Of a stretch of 64,000 bases of DNA, positions 13,235 through 24,409 are shown piece after piece. The stretch spans positions 4,340,001-4,404,000 of the forward strand of contig NC_134040.1 in assembly GCF_965140245.1 (NCBI RefSeq), written 5' to 3'. Made by a program: the position numbers and the translations under genes. Each line of letters starts with the position of its first letter. Positions within the stretch are counted from its first letter, which is position 1. Source of the stretch: Athene noctua. Taxonomy: Eukaryota > Chordata > Aves > Strigiformes > Strigidae. The notes below the pieces were generated by a model. The model saw only the letters and a list, made by a program, of their open reading frames with translations, searched no databases and was not told where the DNA came from.

Positions 13235-13633
13235 TGTACATTACCTTGCTGTGGGAGCATCAGCCCTGTGCAGCTGTGGGAGATTCAATATTTAAGAGGC
13301 AAATGGACATCAGCTAGTGAGGCTTTTGCACAGGCTCAGAGAAGTGCTGGTTAGTCCTGCACAGACCTAGAGAAGGAGAAATGCTTTGAGGAGAAACAGG
13401 CCTTGGGAGAGAGATAAGAAACTGCCAGGCTGTGCTAAGGTAGATGGAACTGTCTGTGGGAGAGAGGGTTGATGGTTGACTAGTTGCTGATTTGCTTATT
13501 ATGAAGTAAAAGCTTGAATGAGAGTATAAGTATGTATTATTGTAAGGAGAAGAAGAAAGATTTAAAGAAAATAAACAGCCCCTGCCCTGCAGAAAGAAAG
13601 AACACTGACCTGTGAATTATTTTGGCTGCTACA
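13235..13633 (+). mobile_element. LTR-like block (possible solo ERV LTR)
   Basis: TATAAG at 13525-13530 is followed 45 bases later by AATAAA at 13570-13575. A U5-like segment then ends in 'ggctgctaca', that is ...TACA. A possible left edge is 'tgtaca' at about 13235, giving TG...CA ends and a length of about 400 bp, normal for a solo LTR. I found no target-site duplication at these edges, so the left boundary is uncertain. No gag, pol or env reading frame is adjacent. It could also be a chance arrangement of promoter and polyadenylation motifs. Confidence 0.35.
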
Positions 13634-15059
13634 ACTTAGAACTACTCACTATACCTTGCTCAATGGAGTTTTGGTCAACAACCTTGAGATGGAAGTGTGA
13701 CAGCCTTAAACAACAATAAATATTTAATGGTGGTTTGATAGGTCTTTACTCCTGGAGTAAAAGTTTTTGCCTTAGTCCTCTTGAAATGGAGGAGAGGGCT
13801 GGATCATCCAGACCAACTCATTTTCAGTCCACTCTTTCAGCATGAACTGATATAACTCCCAGTGACATCTATGGGACCAAAAGAGCACGAGCCATGTTAA
13901 GTCCAGTCAGGAGAAAATAAGGTATGTTACTGTTTTGTTTCCATTCATTGATTCATGTCACCTTTTCTGATTTTTCTTTTTTGTTATCTGCATTTATGGA
14001 AAATAAATAAAAGCTGTATTTATAGCAGAAATGTTTGTTTGCTTGTGCATGTAGGTGGCGGTTCCTACACCAGTAAGTCCTAATAACAGCATCTATTAAT
14101 TTAATTTTACATATTTGGTTTGTATATAGAGCCAAATCAAACTATTGCACAAGAGTCAAAAATATGCCAAATATTTCCTAACTTAAAATCTGTGATTAAA
14201 CTCAGCTAGGATTCAATAAGCTCTGCAGAGGTTGATTAAATTTTTATAGATTTATTCTTCATTCAGTGCCATAAAAGGCTCTTCTGTTTGGCTATCGTTG
14301 CCAAGTTGGTGATGGGGCAAATTGAGAACCCTGATCTACATCAATCTTCTGTCTTGTCAGACACTGAAATAATTTGCAGAATATTGGTATGACATAAATT
14401 GGGGAAAGAAGGAAGAAACAGAACTTCATTGGAAAGCTGTTTGGGTGATCTGTGAGCTACTGTGAATGTTAAATTTCTGCGGGCACAGGTGACATACAGA
14501 AACTTTCACTGGGAATTAACTACAGAAAAATGAAAACTTTTCAGCTTGCTTTCAGGCAAAATGGACAGCCACTTCTCCACTGAGGCTATACAAGAGTGGG
14601 ATATGGCAGTCTCAGTTCCATGAAGACTTACAAATAGTAATTAAGAACACAGACGGATTCTCGGACTTTCCAAATTACTAGAAAGGCTACTAGCTACTAG
14701 TACTAGCAGTAGTACTGTAGATACCTATGTTTGACCTAGAAAATCCAAGTGAGGATGGGTGTTTTCTTGAACTAGGTGGCAGGCAGGTAGCAAAGCAGTC
14801 AATGTCCTAGAAGGATTACAAACAACGTATTACATGCATAGCAGATGGCTGTTATGGAAAAAAAATAAAAATAAAAATAAATATATATATATATATATAT
14901 ATGAAGGCTGAACGATTAAGGTAACTTTCACTCTGAACATGAAAGTGTCTGATCAACTTCTGCTTAATCTACTCTGTAAGTCACCTGTTCAGCAAAGCTG
15001 AAAACATGGTTAAGTCCAACTCTCTTCAGAGAAGAACTATGGCATGTGTTTAGTTTTTA
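13634..15059. other. Non-coding DNA with AT microsatellite
   Basis: Unique AT-rich sequence holding the microsatellite at 14858-14902 and a CTAG-rich palindromic patch at about 14688-14720. No gene was recognised. Confidence 0.55.
14858..14902. repeat. (AAAAAT)n/(AT)n microsatellite
   Basis: An A-rich imperfect repeat passes directly into about eleven AT dinucleotides. Likely length-polymorphic. Confidence 0.9.
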
Positions 15060-15385
15060 GCTTGTGATGAAGTGTTCTGCTAAATATGGACTGACTGCTG
15101 AATCCGAGCCTGAGGATGTTGTTAAAACGGTGGTTAGAGGAGATGCAGTTAACATTATTTATTAAAAAGCTTTTAACAACGTTCCTTACAAAAAGCTGCT
15201 TAAGCTAATCTATCATAAGGTAAAGTCCTGCCTGGGGTTAAAAACTGGTAAAAAGACAAAAAAGGGTCAGAGTTGATAGTCACATTTCATCATAGAAGGA
15301 CAATTGTCGTAGGAATCCACAGCAGGAGTGAAACTGTAACATTGCCTATGGGAATACTAGCTTTGCACACTGAGTAGCCTGAAGT

Positions 15386-15628
15386 GTATCTGGGAATTTT
15401 TTTTTTTTTTCCAAAAGTTATTAAAAATTACAGCTTGCTTTTTTTCTTTTTTTTTTTTTTTTTTTTTTTTCCAAATAAGGTGTAGGTAATGATCATCCTG
15501 AATATCCCAGTTATGTTGTGGATCTCTTGCCTCAAAATTGTGTTTAATAGGCTGAACTCCTTGGAGGATAGCTCTTGCTTTCTTTTTGACTTGGAAAACA
15601 TCTTGCGTACTCTGGGCAGTATCTGCGA
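15386..15628 (-). mobile_element. Nested poly(A)-tailed retrosequence with flanking duplication
   Basis: The segment between the two copies starts with a 14-base T run (15397-15410), has a second T run at 15447-15470, then about 150 bp of non-repetitive sequence. On the minus strand this reads as unique sequence followed by A-rich tails, as in an L1/CR1-mobilised transcript copy. A 10-bp imperfect direct repeat, GTATCTGGGA at 15386-15395 and GTATCTGCGA at 15619-15628, flanks it with 9 of 10 matches and could be the target-site duplication. Minus-strand frames of 78 and 93 codons cover it. I do not recognise the source. One frame contains LLNTILRQEI, faintly like axonemal dynein heavy chains, but this is not strong enough to name a parent gene. 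Confidence 0.45.
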
Positions 15629-15696
15629 CAAATGGCAATAAATATTATTAATAATCTGGAACAAGGCCTTTAGCAGTAAACACTTATTTTCTTTTC

Positions 15697-15698
15697 TT

Positions 15699-15722
<24 letters not shown>
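15697..15722. repeat. Poly(T) run, 26 bases
   Basis: A T run inside the decayed LINE, between its INDL-like and KCKVMHLG-like blocks. The inter-block distance is about normal, so this looks like microsatellite expansion rather than a second insertion. Confidence 0.9.
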
Positions 15723-15729
<7 letters not shown>

Positions 15730-16195
15730 AAGTGTATTTTATGTGACATAATTGAGTTCAGCCAAGACTAAATAAGACTTTGGAGAATTCTAGATGGCCA
15801 GACTAAACTGTCTGCACAACATTTATGACAGGTGAAATTCGCTGCAGATAAATTCAAGGTGATACATGCTGGAAAGGACAAGTCAACTGCTCGTATGTAT
15901 AGCTGAGTTATAAATTAACTGTAAATTCAAGAACAAGATCTTGCTGCCACAGTAGACAACTCCATGAAAGCATCTGCTTAGTGCACAGCAGTGATCGAGA
16001 AGCAAACAAAATGTTAAGATATATTAAGAGAGGTTTAGGGCTTAAAGCTGGAAGTATTACAATACCATGGTCTAAGTCAGTGGTGTACAATCACCTTGAA
16101 CATTGTGACCTATTGTGGTCACCCCCCTTCAGAAGTAATTTATTGGAAAGAGAAAGGATTCAGAAAAAAGATGCGATGGTAACATTAAAATAAGT

Positions 16196-18511
16196 AAGAC
16201 AAACGTATGAACTGATGAGTGCAGTTTCCCCTCTCCTGCTGCACATGTTACGGGGTTACCTGCTGTCTAAAAGACGAACTGGTGAAAGTAAATTTTTGAG
16301 ATTTTTTATTTTTAATAATGAATATGTGCAACCTATTCCTACAAAAACTCACTTCAAGAGCTTAACCACTTTCAAAAATAACCGTCAATATAACATTCAA
16401 ACTTAGAGGTAGGTATCATTAAGAAGAGACATAATCAACCAAAAGGATGACAGCCAAAAGGCAGATAAGGGCATTTGGTGCAATCATCCCCTCTGGCCAG
16501 GTTACTGAATATATTTCATATTCATTAAAGAACTTCTGGTTTTTACACTGTGGATTCTCCAGTTTGTCTACTATATCCTAGAGAATTTCATGCCATCGGC
16601 AATGGATGTAACACATGCAGATGTATCATACCTAGCCCTCGGAGAGGTTATATCACTGGCAGAGCATGCTAACAAAGTTTTGTCCTATTAGCTATTATAC
16701 ATTACTATTATGTTCCATTAATCTTAAGGTTTTTGGAATATTGCCAAATTGCTTCAACGTGCAACGTAATGTTTTTGTGCTGGATTACTTTAGAATGGCT
16801 TACCTGAATCAATGATTGGTGAATTAACACCCCTCTATAGCAACTTCTTGTGAGAGAACGCATCATGCCAAACGTTAAAATAAAGATGTCAAGATAAAGG
16901 TTAAAATACACCAAACTCAAGAAATAGAAGGAAAGGTAAAATTTAGACCAAAGGACTTGATAAATGAGACTAAAGTTCATATCCTTCAGCAAGCAAAAGG
17001 TATAAGAAAAAAGTTCAGTGAAGGAAAAAGAAATATTAGCCAAATACAGCTTTGGGGGTTATTTCCCGACAAAAACATTTTAAGGGTCTGAAGCACAAAA
17101 ATCTATTTTATGCTTCTCTATGCATTTTATCATGCATTCCTTCCGGCAGGCAAATCCTATTGACTAGACAAAATTTATGTGCAGAAAGCGACAATGGGAT
17201 GAAACCTGAGGCACCAGCCAGGTCGTATCAGAGCGGGGCAGGAAAGAGTTTTTCTGTCTTTACAACAACGCGTGTAATTTGGAGAATGGTACCTGTGTGT
17301 ATAGAGACAAACTTCAAACCAACATTAATTGTGAAAAATGAGCAAGAGAGAGAAATAAAGACAGACTTAGCTGCCAGGTAAGTCTGCTGGTTAGAAGTTT
17401 GGAAAGGAACAGACTGAAAGAGAAGTCCTAATATGTTCTAACAAATATTCACTCGGTTTTATGTAAAGTAAAATCCGAAAGATTTCCAAAAGATTTCATG
17501 ATATCAATACCTGAGTAGTTCAGACACTATCTAAAGGGGACGTGGATGGAGCTCAGGTTGCTCTTGAACTCCCATTACAAACTGGTACAAACAAAAAATG
17601 TAGTCAGAGGAAACCAAGTGTTGTCACATGTTACTACTTTATAGCACCTAGACCACACAAATTTACCTCCTTGCATTATGAATACAAGATGCAGTGCCTG
17701 GCATCTCTTTTCCACTGAACTAATGGCTCTTTGGAATAGCTGACAGTGTCTCTCTGCCCCTTATGCCCATTCTTCAGTTTGACAGGAAATTCTGCCTGCA
17801 CCCAAAATGTCTTTCCTGAGAAAATTGATATCTTCTTTGCTTCAAGACAAAAAAGTTAAGTTTTGATGAAACTGCCTTTTATCGCAGAAATAGCAATTTC
17901 TTAGAAATGTCCCAAGGTAATACTTTTTCTTTCTTTAGAGAGACCTACCTTGCCTTAAAAATGTACACACTGTAGAAATACACTGCTAGCCGGCTCTTCT
18001 TTCAGACACATAATCTCTCCATGTCAACATGGTAGCTACTCTTACGCACATAGCCAAGTAGTAGAGTTATGTTTTGGCGCATTCAATAGTTATGAGACCA
18101 CTTGCCTACAAAAAGGGACTGTTGTCACCAATATAATCTGTTTAGTACTAAATATATAGCATTAAAGCTATTATGGAACTGTAAGATAGAGCTACATTTA
18201 TAAAGGCTACTGTGTAAGAACCTGATTCTAGCCCATAGGATGCTCGATTTCCTATTTTCCATTAGCATCTAGGAGCTATAAGATGGGCCAACAGCCTCTT
18301 CAGCTAAATATTGTTTATACAGGTAGGTCCCTCTAGAAATATTGCAAGTATTGATGTTATTGTGGTTAACGCCGTGCCATTTATCAGCTAAACTACACTC
18401 ATTGGTCTTTTTCATGCTCTTATCCTGTTGCAAATACAAGGTAAAACAAGTTAACTGAAAAATGTCTAACAAATAAATGCATTTGATTTCATACGTGTAA
18501 CAGATATAGAG
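16196..18511. other. Non-coding DNA, no gene seen
   Basis: AT-rich sequence. Further 3' LINE sequence may continue to about 16450, but I could not match it. Opposed frames at 16708-17043 (minus, 111 codons) and 17052-17381 (plus, 109 codons) have no recognisable domain, and no exon boundaries were identified. Confidence 0.5.
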
Positions 18512-18634
18512 CCTGAAGATGGGTACACACCGTCCTTGAAGAGCTGAATGGACGAAGCCTTGAGCAATCTGGTGTGATCTCTGAGCTGACCTTGCTCTGA
18601 GCAGGAAATTGGGCAGGTCTCCTCCAACAAGGGT
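18512..18634 (+). mobile_element. Old CR1 LINE 3' UTR fragment
   Basis: The plus strand follows the CR1 3' UTR in sense orientation. 'cgtccttgaagagctgaatgg' corresponds to 'catccttggagatattcaaaa'. 'cgaagccttgagcaatctg' corresponds to 'caaggccctgagcaacctg'. 'gaccttgctctgagcagg' corresponds to 'gaccctgctttgagcagg'. It then ends in a shortened 'ggtctcctccaac' terminus. The element is strongly diverged and about 120 bp long. The minus-strand open frames of 143 and 86 codons across 18269-18726 are by-products of this repeat and should not be read as a gene. Confidence 0.75.
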
Positions 18635-19059
18635 GTTTTTATAGGCAGTGACTCTTCTTGAAAGAATGGGAAAACAGCTACAGGTAGTTGTTTTACCCAT
18701 AGCTTGAGTTCAGTATTTTGGGCCAATTTTATTATGCATCACTGAAGACTGATACAAAATTGGCTGTCTCAGGAGTAATCGTTTGCCCAGACAGTTCACA
18801 AAGTTGACTCAATGCATCCCAGTCAAAGCACTACTTTCCAGGAGGCTTAGTGAGACCCAGTTTACCTTACGGCATTGGGTTTGGTAATCGCCTGTTGGCA
18901 TACAGTGTAAAGAACACAATACTTGGTATTTAAAAATGGAATTAAAAAATCGTTTTTCTGTTTTTTTCTTTCTTTCTGAAATTCTGCATGTTTCTCTTGT
19001 CCAACTTTCACCCATCATTTTTGCCATCTTTCATCTCGAGTCAGCGTGAGAACGAAGCA
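18635..19059. other. Non-coding DNA, no gene seen
   Basis: Short unique interval after the CR1 fragment. It contains a TTTC-rich stretch near 18960-18980 and nothing else I recognise. Confidence 0.5.
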
Positions 19060-19480
19060 GTCGCCACGAGGGCACTCTGCACCCCAAGGCAGCAGCAGGT
19101 ATTGACAGCCGTGGTTACCTCCTCACTACACACAACGAGCCCTTAAGGGGACATAAATAACGTATCCAAGAGCACCATTAAACACGAAGTAGAGGTTTTG
19201 CTCTGTAAGGACGTTTTCACAGTTAGATGGCTGGAAAACTGCTCTGCCCCTACTATTTTCACAATATATGAACCCAACAACATATGGGCTATACTTTACT
19301 AATTTTTGAACCCTTTCTTTCTCCTCCTGATCTCCAGATTCCTGGAGAAGTTTCTCTGCCCACTGGTTTATTAATGTGTCAAAATAGACAGCAGTCATTA
19401 ATTATGCACGTAGCACCTCTTAATGCTGGCTTAGTGGGATTCATTTTCCATTGCCTTCTGCCATGAGAAGGGAGAGGGAG
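19060..19480. other. Repeat-free block, candidate conserved non-coding element
   Basis: Complex, non-repetitive sequence with balanced composition and AT-rich homeodomain-type cores such as 'cattaattatgca' at about 19396-19408. It has open frames on both strands (19126-19398 minus, 19284-19466 plus), none with a recognised domain. The enhancer interpretation is inference from texture only. Confidence 0.2.
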
Positions 19481-20519
19481 GAGAGAAGGGAATAAAGGAA
19501 ACTGCTAATAATCAGTTTATGGCTTGAGCTTTCTTGACTGCAATTCCTTTTTTTTTTTTTTTTTCTAAACCGTTATGAATCATGAATATTACTGTAAGTA
19601 CTTAAATAAATGAAACAGTGAGTTTGAATGATATTCCCATTTGAATGATCCTTCCTGATCAAACGATCAAGATAAACCACATTGTTTTGAAAATAACCTT
19701 CACACTTTTGGCTTTAATTTCAAATTGACAAACTTGTGCTTACAGTCATCCATTTGTAACTGCCTCAGTTCTTGCTCTTAAGACGTGACATGCACCAAGC
19801 TGCCGTACAGCTATAATAAACTGGATGAGAGAAGCTTTCCGTGTAGTGTCTGTTCCATGAGGCATTCAGAGATGGCACAAGCACTGCATAATCAAAAGGG
19901 AATTATGTTACACTGTCTGTCTTGGTTCAGCTCGAAAGCCATGCTCCCATTCCCTTCTGAATCTATTTGCATCTCCTATAAACTGAAATCCTAATTGGAA
20001 AACGTTATATGGATCTTTCTTAGAATTCAGTCAGACAGGTAAAACCAATGTTTTGAGGACAAATTGAATGTTTTTTAGTGTCCCTGACAACAGTTTTAAC
20101 CACTTTATCGAGTGATGAAGAATCCTCCCTGCTCTGATAACAAACTAGCTTCAGTAGGAAGATTTTTCTACTTCTAGACTTACCTTCTTGAGAAGAACAT
20201 AGCAGATTACCCATGGACTCTCTGTGTTGGAAATACCACCATCCTTGTATGGCATATTTCTAAAGCTAGAAAATCCTTTCTTTCCCTCCCCCTGCTAGAT
20301 TTCCTTATAAGTTATGAATCAGCTGTTTTTTGCAAACTGAATCAAGCCTTCAGGCTTTGAAGTTTCTCAGCCTCTAGCATTAGGAGTACAAATGAGTGAT
20401 CCTGTGCAATCATTCTCAGATTACCACTGTATTTCCCTTTGTTCCCCCTTTGACCATCCCATGACGCAGACAGGGCTCAACTTCTGTGCGTCCCCAAATC
20501 ATTTTCACTGACCCACTAA
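19481..20519. other. Non-coding DNA, no gene seen
   Basis: Contains a 17-base T run at 19548-19564 followed by unremarkable AT-rich sequence. Short frames at 19785-19994 and 20020-20214 appear random. Confidence 0.55.
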
Positions 20520-21345
20520 ATCTAATCACATGCAAGGATGAGACACGGCCACAACACGATACAATCCATTAGCAAAGTGATTTTTTTGAAAGGAGAGCTT
20601 TCCAAAATGTTTGTGAGAGCAGTCCCATTGAGACTATTCTGGCACGCTTACAGGTTCTGGGAAGCTTTTGTTTTCTGCCCACATTGTGATAAATATCAGT
20701 GCATCCACCTGAACATTCTTGAACAGAACCAAATTACAGATATCTCAGCAACAGACTGGTCAGCCTTTTATTTGCAAAAATGTTCAAAATACTTTTCTGC
20801 TATTTGTCCCACTCTGTTGCACAATGCTATGATTAATTATGCTCACATCAATGTGTTTCAATGAAACTGCTTTAGAAATAAATGTATATTGTCCTTGGCT
20901 CCGTTTATTCTGTGTGTTTCTTGGAGCCATTTTTCTGAGGCAAAAATCTGATTGGTTACCTCGTAGTTCTGAAACAGGGCATTATGTTTATATGTATTTT
21001 CAGAGCAGTGTTGACATTTTTTGAGCCTGTTATAGTTGGAAAAAAAAAAGGAGAAAATGGGAGCATTTGCCCCTTGGAAGACAGATTAAACAAAAGCAGT
21101 TTAGTATTATAGTGCAATCTAATATACTAATGTCTCACCACTGACCTGGTGAACCTGCCACAGAAAAGCATCTAATACAATATTAGTTTCTTTCAGCATA
21201 ACAAATGTTAAACAAATGGACACACTGAGAGCCAGCAAAATTGTACCAACCACTTGAGCATGGCAAATGGGCAAGGTAATTATGCTACACACACTGCATG
21301 GAAGGAGAGGGATAACACAAAAAATAAACATGCCCTTTGAAATTC
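20520..21345. other. Repeat-free AT-rich block, candidate conserved non-coding element
   Basis: About 800 bp without mononucleotide runs longer than nine or known repeats. It is rich in TAAT/ATTA and octamer-like cores, for example 'tatgattaattatgctcac' at about 20828-20846. The plus frame 20538-20864 (108 codons) crosses it but shows no family signature. Only cross-species alignment could establish function. Confidence 0.25.
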
Positions 21346-23926
21346 ATTGGGGAGTTATTCCATAAGTATCAAAACAACATTAAACTTGCTGAGATTAAAT
21401 CTGAGTACCCTTAAATACAGCACATCTTTGACAAAAATGAGCCAGTGGACCATGAAACTCTCTCAGGGATAGGATATTCAACAGAAGTCTTCCACAGTCC
21501 TTAAAACTTGGCAAAGCTCTGGTTCCCACCTCTGAGGTTTGCATCAGAGCTGAGGTGAGACCACAGTAGAGGTGTTACAAACACCCTCGGGGCAGAGGGG
21601 GGGTTGGACAGTCGATGCCGTGGTAGAGGTGCCCAAGCTTGGGTGTCCATGCTCAGCTGTTGCTGTTTAGCAGCACCAAGGATCCCAGAGCTCACCTCTG
21701 CCTCTTCCAGTCCGTTTCCTAGAATTTGGCATCTTTTGATCTTCCAAGTCACCTCAGTCTTGTGCAAGTTCCCTGCAGTTTCGGGGAAGGACCACAGGTG
21801 GATGCCTGTGACCACCAATCCAGTTATTTGGCAGCACTAAACTTAATGAATTACTTGTCTGTCTTCGAAGCTTCTTTAGAAAGGATGATATAGTCCATGG
21901 TTTCTACAGTATTTCTGCTACATTTTAAATGTGGGTTTGGTTGTCTCTAAACCCAATTCCATTGGTCCTTTCACTGTCTTCTTCATATTCTGATATCTCT
22001 AACCAGTTCAGCCTCAGGGAGTCAGTACTACTCATCTAGCACAGTGCCCCAGTTTGTACAGACTTGGAAGGAGACGAATTACTCCCCTGTATAAATGCCA
22101 GAGCTGGATGAATATGCCAAGTCCTTGCCTTAAGAACGTACTAATATTTAACCTATCCTTGCATACAAGAAGTCTACTGAAGTAGCTTTCCTTTCGTTGA
22201 AAAATATGATCGGCGTTCACTGCTGTCTTTTAAAACTGCGCTGAGGCACCACTCACCTTTCACGTTGTTTAGTGGTGGCTGAAGAGCTCAACATGAAAGC
22301 AGAAGACTTAGTTCACTGCCCCTTTCATTCAGGAAGGGTTTCGGCCTACATCTTTCACCTCAAGGAAAAGAAGTTTCACCTTTTTCAACTTTGGGCTATT
22401 CTGTATACTTTGTAATTCACTTCTTAATGCTGCTGCTCAGTATATGTGTACAGGAGAGAAAAATGGCATTAAAGTGTCTCTCTAGCCTGGTGCTTCATTT
22501 GACATGGGAAGGTCTCGTTTGATGTTGCTTCCTGGGGCACTTTCTGTAATTTAACAGTCATCATATAACATGCTTAAACTGTCCAGATAAGATGGAGAGA
22601 ACGCAGAAATACCTTTTTTTTTTTTTTCCTCGGATCTGTCAGCAAAAAATTTCAGTTACCTCTCTTTTGCATGATTATCTTTCCTGGCCCCTGACTTCTG
22701 CATTCTGGGCTGCAAAGAGTAGCAGCTTCAAAACAGCATGATGGCACCTGTAATATTCCTGCGTGGCTCCATATATCAACCATATATATCAGCTGTTGAT
22801 TATTGTCTTATTCTACAAGGTGGAACAGACAAGATTGAAAGCTCTCAGTTTGAGGACAGATATTAGTTCAGGACTCACACCTCTTGGTACTGTTCACTAA
22901 ATTACAATATTTTAAGGCAAAAATCACAATCATATCCATCCTTGGGGATGCTAAGACGGGGTTTGTGAGCTGGGGGCCCTCAACATTCCTTGACTCTATT
23001 CTAGCTTAAGTCAGAGACAGACATTCAAATTCTTGCTACAGGACAGGTGGATGTATATGAGGACATGCACGTTTGAGATGATTTAAGCAGATTAAAAACA
23101 GAGCTGTGGATTGTACAAATCATAGTTTGTGAGCTATGTTTTTTTCAAATTTATACAAATTCTTTAGTTTTACGCAAATTCTTCTCTGAGTTTCTGTCTT
23201 TATTGAGATCTGCCCTCCATCATCTACATCAGGAGTCACCATCACCAGGGTCTCCTGGCTCTTCGTCCCATCGCTGCACACTGGACATGTTTTTTTTTTT
23301 AAAGCAGTAGTGCACAATTAGTTAAAATGTCTGAAGTGGAAAGGGCTTCAACAACATTCTCGTGGCGTATCTGTGATGTTTTTCTCCTGTGTATATCTGT
23401 GCATATTTAAGATTCTCAGATTTTCTTTTTATCTGCAAGTCATATCAAGCTCCAACTAACACATCTGACTTTAAATACCTGTAAGAAAGAGTATGTTCTG
23501 CTGCCTTTTATATTCTGTCATCTACTTTAGAGGGTTTATTATTTCTTCTTGAATACACTTATTCTTTCCCCATGTATACCCCTGGACTATTAAAAACTGG
23601 CAAATTGGAAGTGTTGTCTTATTTGGATAATCTTAATATCATACGAGCATCAGGTTTTGCCTGACCTCAATTGCTCCCACTCCTGCATTACATAACCTGG
23701 CAGCTCAGGCTTCTGATTAGGCTTTGTAATTCCCAAAATGTTGGGAACAATTGTTCGACATGTCATAGTGTAACAGGTAAAACCACAGGGAAATTATTTT
23801 CCTGAAAATTGAAATGGTTTCCATTTTGTTGTCCGGAATAAACACATACTATTTTATTTTATTTTTTTTTTTCCCCCATCCTTGTGTCTGCAGTGCCATA
23901 TAACTTTCTGTAATAAATTAGCCTTG
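21346..23926. other. Non-coding DNA, GC-richer patch at 21.5-21.84 kb
   Basis: The interval 21500-21840 is GC-richer than its neighbours and open on both strands (105 codons minus, 78 plus). I could not match it to a repeat or protein family. The rest is AT-rich with an interrupted T run near 22614-22628. No exon was recognised. Confidence 0.45.
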
Positions 23927-23956
23927 TATTTGCACTAAAAATATTTGCACTAAAAA
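23927..23956. repeat. 15-bp perfect tandem duplication
   Basis: The unit TATTTGCACTAAAAA occurs twice back to back (23927-23941 and 23942-23956), a recent or conserved microduplication. Confidence 0.9.
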
Positions 23957-24166
23957 TATAGGCCACATTGCAAAAGTCAATAATTTCAAAGGGTATTTTT
24001 TTTTCTCAGGAGAGTTTTTTATAAGCCAACCATTTTTCAACAAAGATGTTATATCCACAAGAAAATATAAAGGAATATAAACCAAGTCTGGTTGGAATAT
24101 CTAAGCTTGTCTTGCGTTAAAATTCTAGAACATCACTTTTTGGAAGGGAGAGTCAGTCCATTCTCT

Positions 24167-24225
24167 GTGTTTTTTGTTGTTTTGTTTTTTGTGGTTTTTT
24201 GTTTTTTGTTTTTTGTTTTTTTTCC
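24167..24225. repeat. (T)nG simple repeat
   Basis: T runs of 4-8 bases separated by single or double G, a low-complexity TTTTTTG-type array. It accounts for the phenylalanine/valine-rich open frame reading through it. Confidence 0.9.
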
Positions 24226-24374
24226 CTTATACTTTATTTCTTCTGGTTTTGGTCTTAGTTTTCAGAGAGGGCTCATCATGCTGGGCAGCTGTGATAACAG
24301 GCTGATGGACACTGGGCAGGCTCAGGGGAACCTGAGAAAAGAGGCAGATCTTGAAGTGTATGAGGTTTTGCCCT

Positions 24375-24377
<3 letters not shown>

Positions 24378-24408
<31 letters not shown>
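24378..24408. repeat. Poly(T) run, 31 bases
   Basis: An uninterrupted T run, among the longest mononucleotide runs in the window. Confidence 0.9.

Positions 24409-24409
<1 letters not shown>

Larger units (their letters stand above)
15060..16195 (+). pseudogene. Decayed LINE ORF2 (reverse transcriptase) remnant, CR1/L3-like
   Basis: Translating all three plus frames gives the order of blocks of a CR1-clade reverse transcriptase. Around 15135-15180 there is KAFNNVPYKKLLK, resembling the conserved (S)KAFDTVPH.KLL block. It is followed by a stretch like the '.W...R.Q' region. Around 15640-15670 there is INIINNLEQGL, the usual INDL..GI block. Around 15845-15880 there is KFKVIHAGKDK, the usual NxxKCKVMHLG block. 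At 15981-16193 a 70-codon frame carries REANKMLRYIKRGL, then HLEHCDLLWSPPF (usual RPHLEYCVQFWAP) and LLERERIQ (usual LLERVQRRATK). Several stops and frameshifts make it non-functional. The distance between the first two blocks is about 250 bp too long, explained by the nested insertion described separately. Endonuclease domain and 3' UTR were not identified. Confidence 0.72.

Noticed and set aside
15428..15664. Faint resemblance of LLNTILRQEI to axonemal dynein heavy chain
   Set aside because: About ten residues, no further agreement downstream; insufficient to name a parent gene for the retrosequence.
18269..18726. 143- and 86-codon minus-strand ORFs
   Set aside because: The central part is antisense CR1 3' UTR.
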